DNA from: a virus
Virus record (IMG/VR): IMGVR_UViG_3300002514_000236
Span: 1-24,536 of that record
Strand: one strand, 5' to 3'
Length of the DNA: 24,536 bases
Part shown: positions 8,996 to 15,291 of the stretch, in pieces
How the letters are laid out: each line of letters begins with the position of its first letter
Numbering within the stretch: the first letter of the stretch is position 1
Program-made: the position numbers and the translations under genes
Notes under the pieces: model-generated
What the model saw: the letters and a program-made list of their open reading frames with translations, nothing else
The model's database searches: none
What the model was told of the DNA's origin: nothing

Positions 8996-10300
8996 TTACC
9001 TAATTGAATAAAAGCCTCTTTTGTTAAATTCAAAATACATTCTCATCATTAAGCAGTCTGAATAATCAGGGCTTCTTCCAATTATTGTTTTTACTATATC
9101 TTTAGGAATTAATTTTAGCTTTGTATCTTTGTCTATATCCTTTGCTCTTACTTGCTCTAGTTCTTCTATTAGCTTATTCTTTTCTTGCATTGTGGCACTT
9201 ACTCCTATTTGTGCTTTATTGATTAAATCTGATAGCTTATAATAGCATTGCGTCTTTAAGTTTTGGTAGTTCTCATTATTAAAAGGCCTGGCGTTGTTTA
9301 TAAAATTAACACATCTTAATATATCAGCAAGTCCACCGCCTACACCGTCACTATCTGCTATAATGTTTTTAAGGTTTACTCTATGCTTAACTTGTAAGTC
9401 TTTTATGTAGTTAGCTAATTCTGTTATTGTATTCTTATCGAATGTCTTTATTAATTCCACTTGTAGGCCATTCCAAAGCATTACTACGCTTTTGTCATTA
9501 CCTAATCTAGCAACATCACAAGTAATATATTTATCTCCTTCTATTCCTATATTATCAAACATAGTTAAAATACTGTCATAGTCTATTAAGTTATCTGAGT
9601 TTATATCATACTCCCAATTTCCGAATAGTAACCTTTGTTTGCTTACTTCATCTAATTTAGATAATTGCTCCGCATAATGTTTAGAGATATAATCATTATC
9701 ATCAACTAATGACTGTATAAACTTTTTATAACCTTCTAACGTGCCATCTTTTGACTTCTTGTAGTAATCCGTATAGACCCAGTTCTTGGCTGGGTTACAA
9801 GTCATTAATAACTTAGGTATCAATTTAAACTTATCTAGTTTATATCTAATCCTAGACATTACTATATTTTTAGCCTTTTCTGTTATTTGATTTGCTTCGT
9901 CAATAAAAGCCCCTGTTATTTCTAGACTTCCTAAGCTATCAAAGTTTCTGTCTGATGGATATAGAAACAAATCTTTTAATAGTATTTCAGAACCGTTATA
10001 AAAGGTTATTACATTACTACTAGCGTTGAACTTATAATGAGTATCAGATTTTAAACCCCATTCATTACAAACCTCAAAGAACGTGTTTAAGGTTGTTTTC
10101 TTTAGTGCGTCCAGTTTACTCCGACCCATTAAATACCTTACCTTTGGATATTTAAAACATTGTACTATTAACCAGCTTACACCTATCCAAGACTTACCAC
10201 CACCAGCAGCACCACCAAATAATACTTCGTTTGTTTTATTGTCTACTAAATACTTTAATGCTTGTTTTTGTTTAGTTGTGAATTTAGGCTCTACATTCAT
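8996..10300 (-). CDS. terL: Large terminase subunit
   Basis: This 434-residue protein has a complete ATPase and nuclease set. The Walker A is GGAAGGGKS at residues 29-37, and the Walker B is GAFIDEAN at 130-137 with Asp134/Glu135. The C-terminal RNase H-like nuclease shows CDVARLGNDKS (Asp262), ADSDGVGGG (Asp316/Asp318) and SPDYSDCLMM (Asp412, Asp415). It packages DNA into proheads using ATP and cuts the concatemer. The TCNP segment at 167-170 fits the ATPase coupling motif. Length is near that of the compact phage large terminases. It overlaps the small terminase gene by 4 bp, as expected for a packaging operon. The packaging type (cos or headful) cannot be read from this protein alone. Confidence 0.95.
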   Translation of the reverse strand: MNVEPKFTTKQKQALKYLVDNKTNEVLFGGAAGGGKSWIGVSWLIVQCFKYPKVRYLMGRSKLDALKKTTLNTFFEVCNEWGLKSDTHYKFNASSNVITFYNGSEILLKDLFLYPSDRNFDSLGSLEITGAFIDEANQITEKAKNIVMSRIRYKLDKFKLIPKLLMTCNPAKNWVYTDYYKKSKDGTLEGYKKFIQSLVDDNDYISKHYAEQLSKLDEVSKQRLLFGNWEYDINSDNLIDYDSILTMFDNIGIEGDKYITCDVARLGNDKSVVMLWNGLQVELIKTFDKNTITELANYIKDLQVKHRVNLKNIIADSDGVGGGLADILRCVNFINNARPFNNENYQNLKTQCYYKLSDLINKAQIGVSATMQEKNKLIEELEQVRAKDIDKDTKLKLIPKDIVKTIIGRSPDYSDCLMMRMYFEFNKRGFYSIR

Positions 10301-10755
10301 TCGCCTAGATTTATGCTAATGTTTACTATCTCTTGGCGTATGTCTATCTTATCAGGCTCATTAAGGCCATACATTCTGGCCAAGCTATCAAATGCGCCTC
10401 TATAGTCAGAACCCTTAACCATCTCTTTAAGTAAATAGAATTTTTGTGTTTGTTCTTTTGTTAGTTTGTCTTGACTTGCTAATGTCATTAAACCTTTCCA
10501 AGCGTTTATTATTTCTAAGTAACCATTAGCTATATCTACTCTAGTAACAAAATGCTTTGCAGCTAGTTGGTCTTTTAACTCTTTAATTCTTACCTTGACA
10601 TTACCGTTTTGAAGTAACTCAGAAGCCTTTACACTAATGACATTCATTTTAGTAGTTGGGCTAACATCATAAGCTGCTTTGTATGCTTTAGAAGGGCTAC
10701 TAGTATTTACATATACTTCACAGAATTTATTTTGTTTTACTGTTAGCTTCGACAT
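10297..10755 (-). CDS. terS: Small terminase subunit
   Basis: This 152-residue protein begins with MSKLTVKQNKFCEVYVNTSSPSKAY and continues KAAYDV, the pattern of the Terminase_2 family N-terminal helix-turn-helix that binds the packaging site. The middle is a helix-rich oligomerisation region (ELLQNGNVKVRIKELKDQL), and the C-terminus (DSLARMYGLNEPDKIDIRQE) matches the usual small-subunit tail. It recruits the large subunit to viral DNA. The gene ends 4 bp inside the large terminase start. The preceding gene's end overlaps this start by 29 bp, so translation is probably coupled. The pac or cos site is often close to or inside this gene, but none could be identified. Confidence 0.9.
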   Translation of the reverse strand: MSKLTVKQNKFCEVYVNTSSPSKAYKAAYDVSPTTKMNVISVKASELLQNGNVKVRIKELKDQLAAKHFVTRVDIANGYLEIINAWKGLMTLASQDKLTKEQTQKFYLLKEMVKGSDYRGAFDSLARMYGLNEPDKIDIRQEIVNISINLGE

Positions 10756-10903
10756 AATCTAATATAACTTCATTGTTTCTTACTTTGCAGCCGTTTATAT
10801 CTTTTATTTTAATTACCTTATCGTTTAATAAAGTAATTTCATATAACCCTACTTCATCAACTCTTAATAGTTTTCTTATTACTCTTCCCTTTTGCTTTTC
10901 CAT
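10727..10903 (-). CDS. Small hypothetical protein upstream of terminase
   Basis: From ATG at 10903 the frame gives 58 residues (MEKQKGRVIRKLLRVDEVGLYEITLL...), with a basic N-terminus followed by beta-strand-like alternation (YEITLLNDKVIKIKDINGCKV). A longer start at 10936 adds 11 very basic residues and overlaps the previous gene further; ATG 10903 is preferred because its upstream sequence is A-rich. It overlaps both neighbours (47 bp with the gene before, 29 bp with small terminase), which is in keeping with a packed phage operon. I do not recognise the family. The compact size and charge could suit a regulator or virion accessory protein, but nothing specific supports a role. Confidence 0.5.
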   Translation of the reverse strand: MEKQKGRVIRKLLRVDEVGLYEITLLNDKVIKIKDINGCKVRNNEVILDYVEANSKTK

Positions 10904-11204
10904 TCTTTGCAACTTTCTTTCTCGCTTTCTTTGCATTATTCGCTTGTTCGTTTATCATATCTTGCATAGCTGCTCTTTCTGCTGCTTCGTCTGCTTCTGC
11001 TTGTTTTATTTCTAACTCTTCTAAATATCTTGAAATCATACTTAAATAATTTCTAGAGCAAGTTTGACAGCCCCAATTAATATTTAGACTTTTATCTATG
11101 TCGTAGAGTATAGGATTAAAGTTTTCTTTTAACCAATTCAAATGACACTTTCTAGGCAGTGTTTTTGATTTTCTGTAAATTTCTATTACTTCTTTTATTG
11201 TCAT
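10857..11204 (-). CDS. Conserved hypothetical phage protein with WGCQTC motif and Lys-rich tail
   Basis: The likely start is ATG 11204 (MTIKEVIEIYRKSKTLPRK), which overlaps the stop of the upstream gene as ATGA. A longer frame from 11264 would add 20 residues encoded over the upstream gene and is rejected. The 115-residue product has NINWGCQTCSRNYLSMISRYL near residues 61-81, a pair of cysteines that could bind metal or join a structural site, then an Ala/Glu-rich helix and a highly basic C-terminus (NAKKARKKVAKNGKAKGKS), suited to nucleic acid binding. Proteins with such a CxxC motif recur near terminase genes of Bacteroidota phages as far as I recall, without known function. The role is unknown. 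Confidence 0.6.
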   Translation of the reverse strand: MTIKEVIEIYRKSKTLPRKCHLNWLKENFNPILYDIDKSLNINWGCQTCSRNYLSMISRYLEELEIKQAEADEAAERAAMQDMINEQANNAKKARKKVAKNGKAKGKSNKKTIKS

Positions 11205-11440
11205 AATAATCTTCTTTCTATAATTCTTAATACTAAAGGCGAAACTAAAACAAATGCAGAACAATCAATAACATAAATCAGGCTTAAAAAATATACTGCT
11301 AAGCTACTCCAAACTGTCAGACAAAAGGCACAGTTAAAAGGCTTCTTATCGTACTTAATCCCAAACTTAGAATTTATATAATCTACATAAGTCGTTGTAA
11401 ATGTAATAATTAATATTATAATTTCAAAATCTTTAATCAT
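11201..11440 (-). CDS. Small membrane protein with CAFC motif (DUF1360-like)
   Basis: From ATG 11440 (an alternative ATG is at 11449) this encodes 79 residues with two or three hydrophobic segments: DFEIIILIITFTTTYVDYI, VWSSLAVYFLSLIYVI and a C-terminal one. Between the first two lies KKPFNCAFCLTVWSSL, which resembles the Cys-containing motif of DUF1360-type inner membrane proteins. It overlaps the sigma-like gene by 8 bp at its start, and its stop overlaps the next start as ATGA. The position directly after the sigma-like gene suggests co-expression. The function is unknown: holin-like or superinfection-related roles are possible but not supported by sequence. Confidence 0.55.
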   Translation of the reverse strand: MIKDFEIIILIITFTTTYVDYINSKFGIKYDKKPFNCAFCLTVWSSLAVYFLSLIYVIDCSAFVLVSPLVLRIIERRLL

Positions 11441-11918
11441 AAAATTCATTTAATTGATGTTTATTTCTTATTGCTTCCTCCATTTTGTCTATCATTTTTA
11501 ATAAAGATGTATAATGTATTTTACTTTTCTTTGCTATTTCTGATTTATTCTTAGTCTTTAATAATTCTTGGAATAGTTTTTTATTAGCTCCGCTTAAATT
11601 GTTTTCAATTTCTCTAAACTTTTTTAAATCAAATTTTAAATTTTTTTCGTTTCTTATCTCTTTTAATTCTTCATTAAATCTGGGCTTAATATACTTTTTA
11701 TAGTAGTTTCCATTCTTAGATAAGATTTGATATACGCTAACCTTGTAAGCAAAGTTATATAATTTATCTTTTCTTTTTAATTCGTTAATAAAAGTAATAC
11801 CTCTTTCATAAATAATAAACAGAACTTCTTGCACATAATCATCTAAATATGGAACTGTATAATGTTTTCCTATATTCTCTATGTAATTGCTTAGTTCTTT
11901 TATTTCTTTAGTTTTCAC
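11433..11918 (-). CDS. Sigma-70-like transcription factor, candidate late-gene regulator (GTG start)
   Basis: This 161-residue helical protein looks like a small sigma factor. Residues 24-45 (YLDDYVQEVLFIIYERG) resemble sigma region 2, where sigma binds RNA polymerase. Residues 122-150 (TKNKSEIAKKSKIHYTSLLK) look like the region 4 helix-turn-helix that reads the -35/-33 element. Such proteins are common ahead of late operons in Bacteroidota phages. The start is GTG at 11918, only 5 nt from the TATATTTG box, so the transcript is probably leaderless. No near-by alternative Met was found. The gene immediately precedes the packaging and tail genes. Region 4-like similarity is read by eye and could also describe a sigma-related activator. 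Confidence 0.6.
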   Translation of the reverse strand: MKTKEIKELSNYIENIGKHYTVPYLDDYVQEVLFIIYERGITFINELKRKDKLYNFAYKVSVYQILSKNGNYYKKYIKPRFNEELKEIRNEKNLKFDLKKFREIENNLSGANKKLFQELLKTKNKSEIAKKSKIHYTSLLKMIDKMEEAIRNKHQLNEFYD

Positions 11919-11921
11919 TTT

Positions 11922-11946
11922 TGCAAATATAGTATATTTTTTTAAT
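11922..11946 (-). promoter_or_regulatory. Promoter for the sigma-like gene (TATATTTG box)
   Basis: On the minus strand TATATTTG (11931-11924) matches the Bacteroidota -7 consensus TAnnTTTG. It is preceded by an ATTAAAAAAA tract at a fixed 15-nt offset (ATT to box), as at 15292-15316. No clear -33 TTTG is present. The predicted start of transcription lies at the GTG start codon at 11918. Confidence 0.65.
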
Positions 11947-12289
11947 CACTTTTTATATTATTTAATTCACTTTTCAAGAATGATATGTTAGTTCGTATTG
12001 CATCAGCTATTCTGTAACCAGCAGTCATAAGTCTGCGAAGGTGGTAAATCTCTGGCACTTCTACATTAGCTTTATTAGTTGCTCTTGCTACGCTTTTACC
12101 TTTTGAGACTTCAGTATGAATAATCTTCTCAAAGTGCAAATGATGTTTACTTCTTATTGTTTCTAAATAGAATAAATTCGTAGTTAAATCTTTTAACATT
12201 TCATTCAAATAAAAGCCGTTTGTTTTATCTATTTCTATTTCATTGTACTGTAATATAATATTAGTAATATTTTCTATTGTTTCATTCAT
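11942..12289 (-). CDS. Conserved phage hypothetical protein, helical
   Basis: This 115-residue protein is entirely helical and charged. It has a coiled-coil N-terminus (MNETIENITNIILQYNEIEID), a basic central segment (KGKSVARATNKANVEVPEI) and a C-terminal helix (MTAGYRIADAIRTNISFLKSE). I recall similar proteins with the TAGYR.ADAIRTNISFLKSE ending in other flavobacterial phages, without assigned function. Its stop at 11942 lies just upstream of the promoter of the sigma-like gene, so the A-tract of that promoter overlaps its last codons. It may belong to the replication-to-late-switch region. No motif for catalysis or metal binding was seen. Confidence 0.6.
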   Translation of the reverse strand: MNETIENITNIILQYNEIEIDKTNGFYLNEMLKDLTTNLFYLETIRSKHHLHFEKIIHTEVSKGKSVARATNKANVEVPEIYHLRRLMTAGYRIADAIRTNISFLKSELNNIKSD

Positions 12290-12317
12290 TATTATTTAAG
12301 TATTATTTTATTTTATC

Positions 12318-12380
12318 TTCTATTATTCTTCTATTATTTTTCTATTATTCTTTATGGTTGAGCGACCGCTTAAGCGACCG
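12318..12380. repeat. Tandem 11-bp AT-rich repeat followed by direct/palindromic GC-richer element
   Basis: TTCTATTATT occurs at 12318, 12329 and 12340 with an 11-bp period. Next to it AGCGACCG occurs twice (12361 and 12373, period 12), and CGCTTAAGCG (12367-12376) is a perfect 10-bp palindrome. The element fills the gap between the NinG-like gene and the helical protein gene. It might be a protein-binding site or a transcription pause; no T-run makes it a convincing terminator. Confidence 0.6.
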
Positions 12381-12776
12381 TTAAATTAATTCATTTAATT
12401 TAGCTTTATATTCTATAATCATTTCTTGTAATTCTACATTATTAAACTTTTGTAATTGTCTTGACTTAAAAATTAATGCTTCAACATCTATTCCTTCTTT
12501 TTTAAGTTTCTCTCCGAACTTGTATTGCTCCCCATATTTAAAAACATTACAGCCGACATCCTGAGGTCTACAGTTGTCTTCATCCCATCTTGTGTTTAAA
12601 TGCTTTCTAGACTGGAAGTGTCCGTTTTGCATTTCTTTAATAGGCTTTACAGCTCCACAAGTATAACAAGCTACAAGTCCATTCTTAGAATATTTATGTC
12701 TAATGTATTTGCTAAATACAGCATCTAATTCTTTTTTTAATTTGCTTATAGATTTTTTCTTTAATTTCTTTTTCAT
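12381..12776 (-). CDS. ninG: NinG-like recombination endonuclease
   Basis: The 131-residue protein shows the NinG/Rap pattern: Cys37 and Cys40 in CYTCGAVK, MQNGHFQSRKHLNTRW with His53, DEDNCRPQDVGCN with Asn67/Cys69/Cys76, and a C-terminal helix (GEKLKKEGIDVEALIFK). The Cys4-like set probably binds a structural zinc and the NGHF.SR and EDNCR elements form the HNH-like active site. Lambda NinG (Rap) resolves Holliday junctions and branched DNA during recombination. A Lys-rich N-terminus fits DNA binding. It follows the helicase-containing block, so it belongs to the replication/recombination genes. ATG at 12776 has no clear Shine-Dalgarno sequence. Confidence 0.8.
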   Translation of the reverse strand: MKKKLKKKSISKLKKELDAVFSKYIRHKYSKNGLVACYTCGAVKPIKEMQNGHFQSRKHLNTRWDEDNCRPQDVGCNVFKYGEQYKFGEKLKKEGIDVEALIFKSRQLQKFNNVELQEMIIEYKAKLNELI

Positions 12777-12806
12777 ATCTTAATAAAATTAATAAAAATA
12801 TTATAA

Positions 12807-12869
12807 CTACTTCATCCATTTTAAAATTATTAACATTCCTAATATAAACAGTGCTATAATTGTAATCAT
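12807..12869 (-). CDS. Possible 20-residue membrane peptide
   Basis: A short frame, ATG 12869 to TAG, gives MITIIALFILGMLIILKWMK, one hydrophobic segment followed by positive charges. The ATG follows the stop of the preceding small ORF by 5 nt within an A-rich run, resembling other starts in this genome. The length is too small for reliable prediction, and coding potential is only suggested by the membrane pattern and spacing. Confidence 0.3.
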   Translation of the reverse strand: MITIIALFILGMLIILKWMK

Positions 12870-12874
12870 TTTTT

Positions 12875-13021
12875 TTAGTTTTTATCTTCGTAAAGCCAGT
12901 ATTTTTTTACCTTTTTTTTCTTTTCTCTGTATGTATAATTTCTTTCTTTGGTTATAATAATACCAACACATAAACCCATTACGAATATCATTATACAGCA
13001 TATAATTATAATATAAGTCAA
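12875..13021 (-). CDS. Small single-membrane-segment protein (TTG start)
   Basis: The 48-residue frame starts at TTG 13021, inside the TTTTGA that ends the upstream gene, or at ATG 12991 for a 38-residue form. It has a hydrophobic stretch (TYIIIICCIMIFVMGLCVGI) followed by a strongly basic tail (ERNYTYREKKKKVKKYW), the positive-inside pattern of an inner-membrane protein. The same TTTTGA coupling occurs at 18533. I do not recognise a family; small membrane proteins of this kind are common in phages. Confidence 0.4.
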   Translation of the reverse strand: MTYIIIICCIMIFVMGLCVGIIITKERNYTYREKKKKVKKYWLYEDKN

Positions 13022-13299
13022 AACTCGTTTATTCTTATTAGTTTCTTAACTTGTTTTTCTAGTGAAATTATTTCTAATTTTTGTTTTGAATAAAGCAACT
13101 TTATATCTCTATTTTCGTTTATTAGTTCTCCATTAAATTCATCTAAATATCTAACTAAATTAATCATATTATTCATTCTATCTAATGCTTCTAGTCCTTT
13201 TTCTTTACTTTCTCCTTTACGATTTTTCAGGCTTTCAACAGCTTGATGTATTAAAATTGTAAATTCATTCCTTATGTCTATTTGTTGTATTATTTCCAT
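13018..13299 (-). CDS. Hypothetical coiled-coil protein downstream of the helicase
   Basis: The product has 93 residues and is almost all helix with charged heptads: MEIIQQIDIRNEFTILIH, then KNRKGESKEKGLEALDRM and SKQKLEIISLEKQVKKLI near the end. It overlaps the end of the helicase gene by 10 bp, so both are probably translated from one message. Its position directly after a replicative helicase could suggest a helicase loader or partner, but size and sequence give no direct support. I see no metal-binding or enzymatic motif. Confidence 0.55.
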   Translation of the reverse strand: MEIIQQIDIRNEFTILIHQAVESLKNRKGESKEKGLEALDRMNNMINLVRYLDEFNGELINENRDIKLLYSKQKLEIISLEKQVKKLIRINEF

Positions 13300-14237
13300 T
13301 CTTCTTTTTTTTCTGTATCATAATAATTATCTGGTGCTTTTTGGTCTTTCATTAATTCATCTAAATCATTCTTACAAGCTATTCTTAAGCCTTCTAAGGC
13401 ATCTTTATCGCTTATAAAGCCTAAACCTCTATTGTAGTCAAATAAAATAGGCTGGTCGTAATAAGTAGGAGTTCCGCCTGTCTCCGTATCCTTAATTTTC
13501 CTAACGTGTATTTGTGTTTTAGTCCACTGCTCAGGATGTGAAACTAATCTATGTATCGTAATGAAGTCATCGCATCTATTGGCAAAAACTTGTCCGCCTT
13601 CTGTGTCTGATTTTTTAGGGGGCTGTACGTGTCCAGCAAGTTCGTTATCTAGAGGATAAACCCTTCTAGCTGCTTCAGTTTGAGGGTGCGAATTTATATA
13701 AATAGTTTGTCCAGTTTTGTTGCAGTGTTCTCTTATATCGTTACACATTTGATAATTACGCTCAAATTGACTTATTCGTCTATCGTGGTTTAATCCTGTG
13801 AAAGGGTCGATTAAACACGCATCAGCTCCAGAGTTTTTAAATATCTTCAGTAAGTCTTTATGATTGTAAAGTAAAGCATTATTTATAAACATAAAATTAT
13901 TATCTATTCTGTTTAATAGTTTTATTATATCTCCTTTAAAAATGTTTTTAAATTGCATTCCTGTAAGCATTTGAATTAAGTCTCTTTTTTGTTGTCCTGG
14001 TCTATTTTCTCCACTCCAAATACAAAACTTTAAATCGTATTTTAAAGATAGAACTAAATAATACCAAAGTATCCAAGCTGTTTTCCCTACGTTGTCAAGT
14101 CCATTAATCATTACAAACTGTCCTTTTTTAAATACTAAGTTTGTATCTAGATTTGTTCCTATTCCTAAACCGTTTTTAATCTTACCCTCGTGAAAGTCAA
14201 ATAAATATTCTTGTCCATAACCTTTTTCTAGTATCAT
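13290..14237 (-). CDS. RecA-fold replicative helicase-like ATPase
   Basis: The 315-residue protein has a RecA-type ATPase core: Walker A GLDNVGKT at 46-53, a downstream arginine-rich segment (SGENRPGQQKRDLI at 75-88), and Walker B with Asp144 in ACLIDPFTGLN. A sensor-like TIYINSHPQTEA follows at 178-189, and the HVRKIKDTETGG segment resembles the DnaB-type loop and arginine-finger region. The N-terminus lacks a primase or DnaB-N domain, so this is a compact DnaB-like helicase, as seen in many small phages. It probably unwinds DNA at the origin inside the adjacent gene. The C-terminal 25 residues are acidic. It could alternatively be a KaiC/RadA-type ATPase, but the genomic context supports replication. 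Confidence 0.75.
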   Translation of the reverse strand: MILEKGYGQEYLFDFHEGKIKNGLGIGTNLDTNLVFKKGQFVMINGLDNVGKTAWILWYYLVLSLKYDLKFCIWSGENRPGQQKRDLIQMLTGMQFKNIFKGDIIKLLNRIDNNFMFINNALLYNHKDLLKIFKNSGADACLIDPFTGLNHDRRISQFERNYQMCNDIREHCNKTGQTIYINSHPQTEAARRVYPLDNELAGHVQPPKKSDTEGGQVFANRCDDFITIHRLVSHPEQWTKTQIHVRKIKDTETGGTPTYYDQPILFDYNRGLGFISDKDALEGLRIACKNDLDELMKDQKAPDNYYDTEKKEEWK

Positions 14238-14352
14238 TTTAAAGCGTTTTAACGAGTTTTAATATTTTTTCTATGTGTATATATCATTTTATTGTATAAG
14301 TGTCTTAAATCAAACGATTTGCCTATATAAAAGGCTAATATGTTGTATTTAA

Positions 14353-14976
14353 TTAAAGTAAGTTAGTATTTAAGTATCTTTTTTTTACAGTATTTAAACA
14401 ACTTTTATATTTTTCTTTATCATTAAGATTATAATTACTAACCCTCATCATTCTAATAGTAAGTATTTTATGTTTATCTTCAATACTAAAATCTGATTGC
14501 AAAACTTCTTCAATGCTTTTGCCAGTCATTTTTAAAATTTCCTCTTTATTAGTTTTATTAGTTTTATTAGTATTAATAGTTTTATTATAGTGACCTAAGT
14601 AAGGTACCTTGATGTCCCCTAGTAAGGTATCTAGTGAGGTATCTACTTTGTTACTTAGTGAGGTATCTAGTAAGGTTAAAAAGACTAAACTAACTATATT
14701 AGCATTATGATGATTTACTGACTTCTTTATTAGTTTAATAAAACCCCATTTAATTAATTCGTTAAATGCTTTAAAATAGGATTTATGACTACTTATACCA
14801 ATATACTGCATTGTCATATAAGTAGGTAGTCCGAACTTCTTTTGCCAACCTAAAATATTACATTGTTCTATTGCTCTAAAATAAATTGCTGTATGTATAG
14901 GCCTAACTTTATCAGGATTAGAAAGAGTAAATTCCCACCATTGTTTATTCATTTCAAAAATATTTACTTTATACAT
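14353..14976 (-). CDS. Replication initiator-like protein with internal origin iterons
   Basis: The 207-residue protein has a helix-turn-helix/winged-helix-like N-terminus (MYKVNIFEMNKQWWEF; FRAIEQCNILGWQKKFGLP; KAFNELIKWGFIKLI), of the kind found in phage replisome organisers. A linker of repeated residues follows (DTSLSNKVDTSLDTLLGD and NKTNKTNKEE), then a basic C-terminal region (RMMRVSNYNLNDKEKYK). The linker DNA holds 12-bp iterons at 14597-14679 and AT-rich 9-bp repeats at 14545-14589, like the origin inside lambda O. The protein would bind those repeats and load the helicase encoded next. Its stop lies 115 bp before the helicase start. DnaD-like homology is by pattern only. Confidence 0.65.
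   Translation of the reverse strand: MYKVNIFEMNKQWWEFTLSNPDKVRPIHTAIYFRAIEQCNILGWQKKFGLPTYMTMQYIGISSHKSYFKAFNELIKWGFIKLIKKSVNHHNANIVSLVFLTLLDTSLSNKVDTSLDTLLGDIKVPYLGHYNKTINTNKTNKTNKEEILKMTGKSIEEVLQSDFSIEDKHKILTIRMMRVSNYNLNDKEKYKSCLNTVKKRYLNTNLL
14545..14679. other. Candidate replication origin: iterons plus AT-rich unwinding repeat
   Basis: Five copies of a 12-bp element near the consensus TAGT(A/G)AGGTATC lie at 14597, 14620, 14632, 14656 and 14668, with spacings of 23, 12, 24 and 12 bp. Beside them TTTATTAGT repeats at 14545, 14554 and 14563, with two degenerate copies to 14589. Iterons next to an AT-rich tract inside an initiator gene is the lambdoid ori design. Amino-acid repeats (DTSLDTLL, NKTNK) are their coding side. 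Confidence 0.7.
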
Positions 14977-15172
14977 CTTCGACCTCCATTAACTTTATTT
15001 CATCTGCTAGAACTTCTTGAAGTTTTATAGCTGTTTCTTTGTCTAATTGTAAATGTCCATAATAACCGTCTTTATTATCTATACTGATAAATATTTTGTT
15101 TTTATTATTTAAAAATAATTGTAATTCTGCTTCAGAATCTACACAATCGTAAAAAATTAATTTATAATTCAT
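14969..15172 (-). CDS. Small hypothetical acidic protein upstream of the initiator
   Basis: The 67-residue protein MNYKLIFYDCVDSEAELQLF... has alternating strand-like segments (IFISIDNKDGYYGHLQLD) followed by a helix (KETAIKLQEVLADEIKLMEV). The YYGHLQLDKETAIKL part resembles small proteins I recall from Bacteroidota phage early regions, without known function. Its first codon lies 8 bp after the T-run that ends the candidate small RNA, so it may be expressed by readthrough of that terminator. Its end overlaps the initiator start by 8 bp, arguing for co-translation with the replication protein. Confidence 0.55.
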   Translation of the reverse strand: MNYKLIFYDCVDSEAELQLFLNNKNKIFISIDNKDGYYGHLQLDKETAIKLQEVLADEIKLMEVEDV

Positions 15173-15180
15173 AATTTATA

Positions 15181-15290
15181 AAAAAAGAAAAGCCCTCAAA
15201 CAAATTTGCAAACAGGAGCAAGTATCCTATAATTCGTTGTATTGGGCTAATATGTTAATCATTATCTTGCTTCTTTGATTTGTGTTTGCA
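15181..15290 (-). ncRNA. Candidate structured small RNA with possible pseudoknot and terminator
   Basis: A region of about 110 nt begins at the promoter (15292-15316). On the RNA strand TGCAAACA (15290-15283) pairs with TGTTTGCA (15214-15207), AGCAAG (15271-15266) with CTTGCT (15222-15217), and ATAAT with ATTAT inside. The apical loop holds AGCCC (15248-15244), which can pair with GGGCT (15195-15191) downstream, giving a pseudoknot, or with a T-run (TTTTCTTTTTT) that would make it a terminator. It may be a free RNA or a leader of the 67-residue gene. No known family was recognised. The only ORF in it is 11 codons long. Confidence 0.5.
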
Positions 15291-15291
15291 C

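Noticed and set aside
8996-9033. Extended chaperone start at TTG 9033
   Set aside because: It overlaps the terminase by 38 bp and a better ATG at 8967 gives the conserved-looking MDVTIPTSW start.
12776-12811. 35-residue hydrophobic frame overlapping the NinG start
   Set aside because: It overlaps the NinG gene in another frame, has no leader and mirrors Lys/Ile-rich coding; weak support.
14321-14335. GCCT...AGGC hairpin in the gap before the helicase gene
   Set aside because: Four base pairs with an AT loop and no T-run is too weak to call a terminator or riboswitch.
14597-14679. CRISPR-like repeats
   Set aside because: The repeats are only 12 bp with no spacers, and they are coding; the origin iteron explanation fits better.
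15244-15278. Eleven-codon ORF (MINILAQYNEL) in the small RNA
   Set aside because: Too short, and the sequence is better explained by base pairing. Kept only as a possible leader peptide.
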